From positions 2,501 to 66,500 of the forward strand of contig CALMZV010000145.1 of NCBI GenBank assembly GCA_937870755.1: a stretch of DNA of 64,000 bases, written 5' to 3'. Shown here piece after piece: positions 53,757 to 61,916 of the stretch; position 1 is the first letter of the stretch, and the number at the start of each line of letters is the position of its first letter. The notes under the pieces were generated by a model, which made no database searches, had not been told where the DNA came from, and was given only the letters and a program-made list of their open reading frames with translations. The DNA comes from an uncultured Methylocystaceae bacterium. GTDB lineage: Bacteria > Pseudomonadota > Alphaproteobacteria > Rhizobiales > Beijerinckiaceae. The position numbers were made by a program, and so were the translations under genes.

Positions 53757-54275
53757 TCAGGCGGCGTCGAGCGTCAGATCGACCATCAGTTCATTAGCCA
53801 GCGCCTCGATGGCGCGGCGCAGCGCATCGCGGTCGAGGCCGGCGGGCGGTTGCAGCACGGCGCGCGCCTTGAACATCGCCTCGCCGGAGAAGGAGGCGGT
53901 CAGCCGTTCGGTTTCGAGTTCGACGATCGAAACGCCATGCGCGGCCAGCACGCGCGAGATGTCGCGCACGATCCCGGGACGGTCGAGGCCGAGGAGGTCG
54001 AGCGTGAGCAGGCCTTCGGCCGGCGCCGGCGCCTCGCCGCTCGTTTCGATGACCAGCCGCAGCCCCTGCGTCTCCAGCGTGCGCAGCGCGGTCACGAGCG
54101 CGTCGGCCCTGTCGGCGGGCGCGTCCACCAGAAGAATGCCGGCGAAATGGCCGGACAGGCTCGCCATGCGCGTGTCGAGCCAGTTGCCGCCGCCGGCGGT
54201 CACGATGTCGGAAATGGCGCTGACGAGACCCGGCCGATCGCGTCCGATGAGGGTGAGGACGAGGTGAGTCTGCAT
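53757..54275 (-). CDS. ACT-domain protein, GcvR-like
   Basis: The 172-residue protein consists of two ACT domains: LVLTLIGRDRPGLVSAISDI at the start, then LLTLDLLGLDRPGIVRDISRV from about residue 91. This matches the GcvR/ACT-tandem family, which binds amino acids and in E. coli antagonises GcvA; no gcv genes are seen here. ATG 54275 follows GGGAG by 7 bp. It is the last gene before the composition changes toward the restriction system. Confidence 0.82.
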   Translation of the reverse strand: MQTHLVLTLIGRDRPGLVSAISDIVTAGGGNWLDTRMASLSGHFAGILLVDAPADRADALVTALRTLETQGLRLVIETSGEAPAPAEGLLTLDLLGLDRPGIVRDISRVLAAHGVSIVELETERLTASFSGEAMFKARAVLQPPAGLDRDALRRAIEALANELMVDLTLDAA

Positions 54276-54404
54276 GCGATGCTCCCAGTCGGCGCCACGG
54301 CCGGCGCCCATGGCACTATCGCACGAGCGGCGCCGCGCGTCCGGCGGGCTGTTTCAGCGATCGGCGGGAAAGTGGTGCGCAAGAGGGAAGCGAAATGTCC
54401 ATTC

Positions 54405-54515
54405 ATGCGCCTGATAAAACATTATATTTTTTGGTTTCAGATCGCATGATACCCGCAATAATACCCGCAGAACTCTGAGATGTCCTGAAATGATGTGGAA
54501 AAGTCAGGGACGAAT
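54405..54515. other. AT-richer junction with repeated ATACCCGCA
   Basis: After 54.4 kb the sequence becomes visibly richer in A and T (TAAAACATTATATTTTTTGG near 54414-54433). Two copies of ATACCCGCA occur 12 bp apart at 54449-54457 and 54461-54469. No gene fits here. The change coincides with the boundary between housekeeping genes and the type I restriction operon, so it may be the edge of an integrated element. Confidence 0.4.
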
Positions 54516-57500
54516 CTAAGCGGTTGCGCCTCCCCCAGAGCGGCGACGCACCCGATCATAGACCTCACGAGCCAGATGCATCTCGGCGATATCGCGAAAC
54601 TGGTTGTCGCTCATGACCTTGTTGAAGATGTCCTCGTTGCCCTCCATGCGGGCGATAAACAAGTCCATGAGTTCGCGCCGAAAGAAGCTGGAGAACCCCT
54701 CAAAGCTGTTAGCGTGAGCGGCCGCGACGATGTTTTCCTTGCGCTCCGCCGTCGCACGAACTTGATCGAAGAAAAGTTGGTCTGCCTCGGTGAAGTCCGT
54801 TCCAAATCGCTCGTTGAGTTTCCCGACAAGCGTCGAGAGGTGGACGTTCATCTCCTTCTCGCCAGCGGTCCCCACGTCCGAAGGGCCTTTCAAGGCTTCG
54901 GTCTCGCCTTCGTTCAGCCTGATCGCGCCGCTTGTCATCTGCTGAAGCCGGAAGAACTTCAGCGCCACGTCGTCATCCAGCGTGAACTTCGTGCCATCGC
55001 CGGCACTCGGAAGCTTCGGGGAAAGATTGCGCAGGAACGCGTACAAGCGTTCCAGACCCTCGTCGAAATAGGGCATGATCTGCGATAGGAAGGCGTAAAG
55101 CTTGCAGAACGCAGTGATTTGGCCCCGAAACTCGTTCTGCGTCTCCTCCTCCGCTTCCTTGAAGCGTGCGACGCACCGATCAAGCACAGCGTTCATCAGG
55201 CGATTGTCGTGTCCGCTGGTGTCACGCTTCCCCTTGAACCAAAGGGCTGCGAAATCCGTCACGTCGTCCGGCGTCGCGATGGCGTGCTGAAAAAGCTTGT
55301 GCTGGAGATCGTTGAGCTTGTGCGGATCGACGCTCTCGCCGATTGGCGTGGTCTCGTAATAGGGCTTGAACGCTTTGAAGATATCTTCCTCCTCGTTCCG
55401 GAAATCGAGAACGAAGGTCCTTGTCTTACCCGGCGCGATCCGGTTCAGGCGCGATAATGTCTGGACAGCCTGAACCCCGGCCAAGCGTTTCACGACATAC
55501 ATCGTCTGAAGCAGCGGCTGATCGAAGCCGGTCTGATACTTGTCCGCGACGATGAGGACGCGGAACTCCTCGCCGTCGAAGCGTTCCGGCAATTCCCGCT
55601 CCGGCAAGCCATTGTTCATGCCGACTTCGGTGAAGGACGAGCCAGGATCATCGGGGTCTTCGACCGTTCCGGAGAAGGCGACCAGCGCCCGAATGCCGGT
55701 GTATCCCTTCTCGCGAATGTAGCTGTCGAACGCCTTCTTGTACTTCACCGCGAGCAGCCGCGATCCGGTCACCACCATCGCCTTGGCGCGGCCGCCGAGC
55801 TCGTGCATGACGCGCAATCGAAAATGTTCAATGACGACCGCGACCACCTGCTCAACGTTCACCGGGTGGATTTCGAGGAATTGCCCGAGCGCCTTGGCGG
55901 CCTTTTTCCTCGGCACTTCCGGATCGTCCTCGATCTGTTTCACGAGCCCGAAGAAGCGTTTGTAGGTGACGTAGTTCTGGAGCACGTCGAGGATGAACCC
56001 CTCCTCGATCGCCTGCCGCATTGAATACTCATGGAACGGGGCTTCGCCGCTCGGGCCGGGTTCGTCGAACACCGCCTTGGTCTTGAACTTCGGCGTCGCC
56101 GTGAAGGCGAAGAAGCTGAGGTTGGGCTGGCGGCCGCGCTGCATCATCTCCCTGCGGATGTTGGCCTTCGCCTCTTCGGTCAGATCGTCGTCCTCCTCGT
56201 CGCTGGCCTGGCTGGCGATCGCGTCGGCGATGCCGTCCTTGTTGAGGATGCCCTTGAGCGCCGAGACGGTTTCGCCGGACTGTGAGGAATGCGCTTCGTC
56301 GACGATCACCGCGAAACGCCGGTCGCGCGTTGCGATCTCGACGCCCTCGCCCTTCTGATCCAACGTGCGCAACGCCTGGCTGATGAAGGGAAACTTTTGA
56401 ATCGTCGTGATGACGATTGGCGTCCCGTTCGCCAGAGCCTTGGCCAGTTGCTGGGTGTTCTCGTCGATCTTCTCGACGACGCCCGTCTTGTGCTCGAACT
56501 GATAGATCGTGTTTTGAAGCTGCTGGTCCAGCACCCGGCGGTCGGTGATGACGACGACCGAATGGAAGACCTTCTCGTCGCGCGCGTCGTGCAGCGAGGC
56601 GAGGCGATGGGCGAGCCAGGCGATGGTGTTGGATTTGCCCGATCCCGCCGAGTGCTGAACGAGATAGTTGCGGCCCGAGCCATTCGCCCCGGCATGGGCC
56701 ACGAGCTTCCGCACCGCGTCGAGCTGGTGATAGCGCGGGAATATCATGCCTTCCTTGCGCACGGTCTTGAGGCCTGTGGGCGTCTCGACCTGCCGTTCGG
56801 TCGCCTCCAGATGCATGAAGCGTTGCAGGATATCGAGCAGGCTGTCGGCCTGTAGCACCTCATCCCACAGGTAATGCGTCTTCCAGTTGTCGGCGACGGG
56901 CGGGTTGCCCGCGCCGAATTGGTGGCCGCGATTGAAGGGCAGGAAAAATGTGTCCTCGCCCTTCAGTTGCGTCGCCATCCAGACTTCGTCCGGGTCGACG
57001 GCGAAATGGACGAGCGCGCGCTCCTTGAAGCGAAACAGGAGATCGCGGCCGTCGCGATGCTTCCGGTATTGCGCGACGGCGTTTTCCGCGCGCTGGCCGG
57101 TGAGCGGATTCTTCAGTTCCACCGTCACGACGGGCAGGCCGTTCAGGCTCAGCACCACGTCGATAACGCATTTGCGCTTCTCGCCATCCGGCCGCCTCAG
57201 CACGTCGGAGACGAACTCGACCTGACGCGTGATGATGAAGCGATTGGCCGCGTGGCGGGCCGCGGCCTCGGGGTTCATGCCGGAGTTGGGGCGGAAATAG
57301 GCGAGCCGCAGTTGCTTGCCGTAGCATTTGAAACCATGCCGGAGCACGCCGAGCGCGCCCTTGGACGCCAGCTCTTTGGTGAGGCTGTCGAGCACGGTCA
57401 CCTCCGTGCGCTCCTTCAGCATCGCTTCGAGTTCGCCCCAGCGCGCGAGCTGGCTCGTCTTGAGGAACGCGATGACATCCTTGGGAAAGAGCGCCGTCGC

Positions 57501-57599
57501 AGCGTCGAACTCCTGCGGCCTGCCCTTGGTGAAGCCGCCGCCATGGGTCAGGCCGTATTCGATGGCGTGCTCGAAATCGCGTTCGGTATGGCCGGGCAT
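54516..57599 (-). CDS. hsdR: Type I restriction enzyme, R subunit (HsdR)
   Basis: The 1027-residue motor/nuclease has an N-terminal PD-(D/E)XK nuclease (D147 in CVIDVVLS, E161-L-K163 in TVELKNP), Walker A (HSAGSGKS, 316-323) and DEAH (434-437, VIVDEAHSSQSG). Further helicase motifs follow, including FTATPK and VADKYQTGFDQPLL. It cuts unmodified DNA after translocation. It starts 3 bp after the small nuclease-like gene and closes the operon. Confidence 0.94.
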   Translation of the reverse strand: MPGHTERDFEHAIEYGLTHGGGFTKGRPQEFDAATALFPKDVIAFLKTSQLARWGELEAMLKERTEVTVLDSLTKELASKGALGVLRHGFKCYGKQLRLAYFRPNSGMNPEAAARHAANRFIITRQVEFVSDVLRRPDGEKRKCVIDVVLSLNGLPVVTVELKNPLTGQRAENAVAQYRKHRDGRDLLFRFKERALVHFAVDPDEVWMATQLKGEDTFFLPFNRGHQFGAGNPPVADNWKTHYLWDEVLQADSLLDILQRFMHLEATERQVETPTGLKTVRKEGMIFPRYHQLDAVRKLVAHAGANGSGRNYLVQHSAGSGKSNTIAWLAHRLASLHDARDEKVFHSVVVITDRRVLDQQLQNTIYQFEHKTGVVEKIDENTQQLAKALANGTPIVITTIQKFPFISQALRTLDQKGEGVEIATRDRRFAVIVDEAHSSQSGETVSALKGILNKDGIADAIASQASDEEDDDLTEEAKANIRREMMQRGRQPNLSFFAFTATPKFKTKAVFDEPGPSGEAPFHEYSMRQAIEEGFILDVLQNYVTYKRFFGLVKQIEDDPEVPRKKAAKALGQFLEIHPVNVEQVVAVVIEHFRLRVMHELGGRAKAMVVTGSRLLAVKYKKAFDSYIREKGYTGIRALVAFSGTVEDPDDPGSSFTEVGMNNGLPERELPERFDGEEFRVLIVADKYQTGFDQPLLQTMYVVKRLAGVQAVQTLSRLNRIAPGKTRTFVLDFRNEEEDIFKAFKPYYETTPIGESVDPHKLNDLQHKLFQHAIATPDDVTDFAALWFKGKRDTSGHDNRLMNAVLDRCVARFKEAEEETQNEFRGQITAFCKLYAFLSQIMPYFDEGLERLYAFLRNLSPKLPSAGDGTKFTLDDDVALKFFRLQQMTSGAIRLNEGETEALKGPSDVGTAGEKEMNVHLSTLVGKLNERFGTDFTEADQLFFDQVRATAERKENIVAAAHANSFEGFSSFFRRELMDLFIARMEGNEDIFNKVMSDNQFRDIAEMHLAREVYDRVRRRSGGGATA

Positions 57600-57602
57600 C
57601 GA

Positions 57603-58223
57603 TCAAATCTCCTCAACGGAAGCGTTTTGGAGCGCGATCAGCGACTGCCCATTCACTTCGTCAAAGTGATAGTAACGAATAGACGGATCGGCTGAGAGCT
57701 GTCGCCGCGCATCGACAAATTGCCCGGGCGCTGTGTTGTCAGCGAAGACGAATTTGCGAACCTTGAGTGTCTTGCGTTCGCCTGTGTAGTGCTCGATCAC
57801 CCTCTTGAGGCTCTGGCACCATGCAACGCCCGCCTTAAGCTGCGGCACGATGGTGTTGTGATCGAGGCTCTTGGACTTGAATTCGATACAATCGGCGTGC
57901 AGCGCGCGCCCGCAGACATGGAAGATCACGAAATCACAGCGTTTCGACCATGGCTTCGCTCGGTCATCAAGGAAGTGAAAGAGAGGTGGCTTGTTGCCAT
58001 TGCCACTCTTCTTGCCTCCCCCAACTTCGTCATGATCCAGTTTGAAGGCTATGCCCGGCCCGGCAAGCCCAAGGCTGATAATGCGGTCGAGGCGCTTCAC
58101 TCCGTCTTCAGCGAAATACTTCTCCCGCAACTCGACCGCACCGCCTGTGCCGTCATGGACAATATAGGCTGCATTCAGATACGCCCGCAGGTGACCGAGA
58201 TATGTCGCTGCGTCGAGGCTCAT
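57603..58223 (-). CDS. PD-(D/E)XK-like accessory protein within the RM operon
   Basis: A 206-residue protein that I cannot assign to a named family. It shows a nuclease-like pattern: D97 (RCDFVIFH), then 16 residues on E114-F-K116 (DCIEFKSKS), then Q128-L-K. Before it is a basic glycine-rich loop (GGGKKSGNGN). The start overlaps the hsdS stop by 4 bp and the stop lies 3 bp before hsdR, so it is an integral fourth member of the operon. Possible roles are a second nuclease, an anti-restriction control protein or an assembly factor. Inference only. Confidence 0.7.
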   Translation of the reverse strand: MSLDAATYLGHLRAYLNAAYIVHDGTGGAVELREKYFAEDGVKRLDRIISLGLAGPGIAFKLDHDEVGGGKKSGNGNKPPLFHFLDDRAKPWSKRCDFVIFHVCGRALHADCIEFKSKSLDHNTIVPQLKAGVAWCQSLKRVIEHYTGERKTLKVRKFVFADNTAPGQFVDARRQLSADPSIRYYHFDEVNGQSLIALQNASVEEI

Positions 58224-59506
58224 TGTAGCCCTTCAATCTGGCCTGTGACGGCAGCGGTGATGAGTGCGGAGCGATACTCGACCAGTTTGTCGACTGCGTC
58301 GCCGATCTTCCGGAATACCTTGTCGATCTTTGCCAAATCTGACTTGATATGCTCGCAAATTGAGATCTGGGTTTCGACCGGCGGCACGCAGATTTGCAGG
58401 CCAGCGGCAATCGGCTGGTAAATTGTTTTGTGTGTCGATCCGTTCGTGATTTCGGCAAATTTCTGGTGCATGGCTCGAAACATGAAGAGCAAAAATTCTG
58501 GCAATAGCTTTCGCCCGCAAATCCAATTCCAAAAATCCTGAGTAGTCGCCATCGGATAAGGCATAATGCCACTAAAGCCGATGGATGCCGTGCGAGAGAA
58601 AATCACAGTGCCAGCTGGTAGTAACTCTGCCGCACTGTTCGCCAAACCCAATTCGCTGATTTTCTCAGCAGTCTCTTCAATGTAAAGACGTGTGCCGTCC
58701 CGTAGTTGCCACACGTCAGACAGCGTGAACCAAGGGATCGTGCAGTCAGCCCAATACTCTGCGACCGTTCGAGAGGGCGTATGGCCGGTCTTCATCGTTG
58801 CGAAGCGCCGAATGTTACCAGCCTCCCAATGCGCCGGGATGTCCCCAAGCCAGTCGATGCCGCTGGGTTTCATGGCGACGGCGGGGTTGAGGCCCTTGGT
58901 GACGGCCTGCGTGATGATGGCCTGCCGCTTCTCGGCCAACCGCTCCAGCAGCGCCTGTTTCTTTGCGATCAGCGCATCGATCTGCGCCGTCTTCTCATCC
59001 AGAAACGCCGCGATGCGCTTCTGGGTGTCGAGGGGTGGGAGGGGCGAACGCCAATCCTTGATGAAGCGTTCTGGCACACGCTTTTGACCGCCAGCGCCAA
59101 GCATCTCCGCTTCGCCGATGTTGCGAAAATCATGGGTAATCGTGATGTAGAAAAGAAACTTCGTGTCTAACGTAGGATGCGGTCGGAGGACGTGCAGTTC
59201 TGTCGTGCCAAAGGCGACGCCATTCGTAAGGCACTGAGCAAGCGCTCCCTTGCCGTTCTCAAAGCATGGTGTGATCTTCGCGATGCAGATGTCGCCGTCA
59301 CGAAAATATGTATATCCGGTGTAGACATCAGCAATCGGCTTCGTGTCCTCCAACCGCAGCCCGCCGAATTCGCCCACCGCATCCATTGGAACGAACGAAA
59401 CCTCTGTGTCATCTGGCAAGGTCACCTCTGACTTGACGGGGTTTGTTTTGACATCAAACCGAAGCCGCCGATGTGACCATTTGTGTGGCAGCATCCGCGC
59501 GCTCAT
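58220..59506 (-). CDS. hsdS: Type I restriction enzyme, specificity subunit (HsdS)
   Basis: The 428-residue DNA-recognition subunit has two target-recognition domains separated by the conserved coiled helix PPLDTQKRIAAFLDEKTAQID with KRQAIITQAVTKGLN, followed by SGIDWLGDIPAHWE. A second conserved helix block (ICEHIKSDLAKIDKVFRK) lies at the end. It sets the recognition sequence of both methylation and cleavage. The target cannot be read from sequence. The start overlaps hsdM by 4 bp. Confidence 0.92.
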   Translation of the reverse strand: MSARMLPHKWSHRRLRFDVKTNPVKSEVTLPDDTEVSFVPMDAVGEFGGLRLEDTKPIADVYTGYTYFRDGDICIAKITPCFENGKGALAQCLTNGVAFGTTELHVLRPHPTLDTKFLFYITITHDFRNIGEAEMLGAGGQKRVPERFIKDWRSPLPPLDTQKRIAAFLDEKTAQIDALIAKKQALLERLAEKRQAIITQAVTKGLNPAVAMKPSGIDWLGDIPAHWEAGNIRRFATMKTGHTPSRTVAEYWADCTIPWFTLSDVWQLRDGTRLYIEETAEKISELGLANSAAELLPAGTVIFSRTASIGFSGIMPYPMATTQDFWNWICGRKLLPEFLLFMFRAMHQKFAEITNGSTHKTIYQPIAAGLQICVPPVETQISICEHIKSDLAKIDKVFRKIGDAVDKLVEYRSALITAAVTGQIEGLQ

Positions 59507-61692
59507 CCTACCAGCCCTTCGAGCAGCCCGGCGATCTCACTTTCCAGTGCCGTGATGTCGCGCTCAATCTCGGCCAAAGGGCGCGGCGGCTTGTAGACGT
59601 AGAAATGACGGTTGATGGGAATTTCGTAGCCCACCTTGGTCTTGGCATAGTCGACCCAGGCATCGGCTACATGCGGCAGCACCTCGGCGAGCATATAGGC
59701 GTCGATGGCGGGTTTCATGGCCGCAACCAGCTCATCATTTGGCGCTTCCGGTCCGAAGGGCATGGGCAGCGGCAACCTTGTGCCCGGCGGCAGCGGGATG
59801 TTTTCGGTGTCGCGCAACTCGCTGTCCGCCTCCGGGCGGCCCTTGGCGTCGGTGCAGACATCCGCCTCGGGGTCTCGCTCACCGAGTGCGGCGAAAATCG
59901 CCTTCTTGATCGGCCCCAGCAGCTTCATGCCCCGGCGCTTCGCCGCCGCATCCAGATCGTCCTCGAACCTGTCGCGGTTCAGGTAACGCCCCTTGGGCGC
60001 GAGTGTCGCCAGCAGCCCCCGGATGGCCTCCTGCTCCTTGCGGCCTTCCTCCTCCTCGGCGGCGATGGCCTTGCCATCCTTCCGCTTCTTCGATTGCGCC
60101 AGCGCGGCGAAGGCCGATTGCTCGTCGAGCCTGGCGATGCGCTCCGGCGTCGCCTCGAAATTCAGCTTTAGCGGGCGCTCGACCGTCACCTTCAGGAAGC
60201 CGAATTCCCTGTTCTCGAAGATGCGGGAGACGACGCGCTCCTCCCAGAGGTTCGCCTTCTCGTCCACGCAGACGCGCCGCTTCTCGCCATCAGTGAAGTT
60301 GCCGTAGAGTTCCACGAGATCGCGGATGTGGTCATCCGTCAGCTCGTTGCGCTTGTTGTTCAAGCTCTTCTTCATCTTGGCAAAGAAGCGCGTGCCGTCG
60401 ATCAGCTGCACCTTGCCGCGCCGTTCCTCGGCCTTGCGGTTCGTGACAAGCCAGACATAGGTGAAAATGCCAGTGTTATAGAAAAGCTGGTCAGGCATCG
60501 CGACGATCGCGTCGAGCCAGTCATTCTCGATGATCCAGCGCCGGATGTGCGACGGTCCGGAGCCCGCATCGCCGCTGAACAGCGGCGAACCGTTGAAGAC
60601 TATGGCGATCTTGGAGCCGGGCTTGTTCTCGTTGCCGGCCTCGAAAGGCCGCATCTTCGAGATCATATGCTGGAGGAAGAGCAACGAGCCGTCGTTGATG
60701 GCCGGAAGCCCCGCCCCGAAGCGCCCGGAAAAACCTTTTGTGTCGTGCTCCTTGGCGACGACCTTCTGCTGATCCTTCCACTCGACGCCGAAAGGGGGAT
60801 TGGCCAGCATGTAATCGAACTTGCGGTCTTCGAAGCCGTCCTTGGTCTTGCCGTCGCCGAGCGTGTCGCCCAGCACGATGTTGTCGGTCGGCTCGTCCTT
60901 GATCAGCATGTCGGCGCAGCAGATCGCCCAGGATTCGTCGTTGTATTCCTGTCCGTGCAGCCCGACCCCGCCGATGCGGCTGTTCTGCGCGCGGATGGTC
61001 TCTTCCGAGACCGAGAGCATGCCGCCCGTCCCGCAGGTCGGGTCGTAGATGTCGCAGTAGAAGCCCTCCCGATAGAGCTTCTCCTCCCCCGTGTAGACGA
61101 GGTGCGTCATGAGGCGGATCACCTCGCGCGGCGTGAAGTGGTCGCCCGCTTCCTCGTTGGCCTGCTCGTTGAATCGCATCACCAGATGCTCGAACAAGTA
61201 CCCCATTTCGAGGTTGCTGATCGCGTTGGGATGCAGATCGACTTCGGCCATCGCCTTGACGACGTTGAAAAGGCGGTTGCTTGCGTCGAGCTTCTCGATC
61301 TGTTCGCCGAACTTGAACTTGGCGAAAATCTCGCGGGCGTTATCCGAGAAGCCGTTGATGTAGGCGACGAGGTTCGGCGCGATGTTCTCGCTGTCGCCGA
61401 GCAGCTTGGCGAAGGTGTAGGGGCTCACATTGTAAAGCGGCTGGCTTCGCCCTTGGTCCACCACCTTGGTGAGGAGGCGCGGAACGGCGTTTTCCGGCGT
61501 CTTGGACGTTATCAGCTTGGCATGCTGCGCAAGCACTGCGTCCTTCGTCGGCTCCAGAACGCAGTCGAAACGGCGCAGCACCACCATTGGGAGCATTACG
61601 AGTCGATACTGAGGAGGGCGGTAAGGCCCGCGCAGGCGGTTCGCGATCTCCCAGATTTTCCCGGCGATAGCGTTGTGGCGGTCGGTCAGCAA
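59503..61692 (-). CDS. hsdM: Type I restriction enzyme, methyltransferase subunit (HsdM)
   Basis: The 729-residue N6-adenine methyltransferase has the SAM-binding motif I (DPTCGTGGML, 217-226) and catalytic motif IV (NPPFG, 298-302). The N-terminal helical domain precedes HFTPREV at 185-191. The C-terminus (about residues 530-729) is longer than in the shortest HsdM proteins and contains a basic-acidic coiled segment (KKRKDGKAIAAEEEEGRKE). It is the first gene of hsdM-hsdS-X-hsdR. Confidence 0.94.
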   Translation of the reverse strand: MLTDRHNAIAGKIWEIANRLRGPYRPPQYRLVMLPMVVLRRFDCVLEPTKDAVLAQHAKLITSKTPENAVPRLLTKVVDQGRSQPLYNVSPYTFAKLLGDSENIAPNLVAYINGFSDNAREIFAKFKFGEQIEKLDASNRLFNVVKAMAEVDLHPNAISNLEMGYLFEHLVMRFNEQANEEAGDHFTPREVIRLMTHLVYTGEEKLYREGFYCDIYDPTCGTGGMLSVSEETIRAQNSRIGGVGLHGQEYNDESWAICCADMLIKDEPTDNIVLGDTLGDGKTKDGFEDRKFDYMLANPPFGVEWKDQQKVVAKEHDTKGFSGRFGAGLPAINDGSLLFLQHMISKMRPFEAGNENKPGSKIAIVFNGSPLFSGDAGSGPSHIRRWIIENDWLDAIVAMPDQLFYNTGIFTYVWLVTNRKAEERRGKVQLIDGTRFFAKMKKSLNNKRNELTDDHIRDLVELYGNFTDGEKRRVCVDEKANLWEERVVSRIFENREFGFLKVTVERPLKLNFEATPERIARLDEQSAFAALAQSKKRKDGKAIAAEEEEGRKEQEAIRGLLATLAPKGRYLNRDRFEDDLDAAAKRRGMKLLGPIKKAIFAALGERDPEADVCTDAKGRPEADSELRDTENIPLPPGTRLPLPMPFGPEAPNDELVAAMKPAIDAYMLAEVLPHVADAWVDYAKTKVGYEIPINRHFYVYKPPRPLAEIERDITALESEIAGLLEGLVG

Positions 61693-61775
61693 ATCAGTCC
61701 CCGTCGTTGCGCCGCAATTATCAGTTCTCAGCCGGGGTTGTCACGCAGGGCGAAAGACTATCGCGGGCATCGAAA

Positions 61776-61916
61776 ATGCCGAAACCCGTCCTCTACCGAA
61801 CCCCTCAAAACCTTCAGAACTCGCTTTCGAAGGTTTTGAAGGCGGTCGAAACAGGGGATACGATCACGGTGCAGGAGGAAAATGATCAGGTCTTGGCCCT
61901 TGGGTTAATCGTGTAG
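61776..61916 (+). CDS. Tiny Phd/YefM-like protein (possible orphan antitoxin)
   Basis: A 46-residue frame whose central part, LQNSLSKVLKAVETGDTITV, resembles the core of prevent-host-death antitoxins (helix, then a GE-T(V/I)-like strand). The end VLALGLIV would be the last strand. The DNA-binding first helix is weak, and no toxin gene follows. The last 31 bp overlap the convergent primase gene. It may be a remnant or a chance frame. Confidence 0.3.
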   Translation: MPKPVLYRTPQNLQNSLSKVLKAVETGDTITVQEENDQVLALGLIV

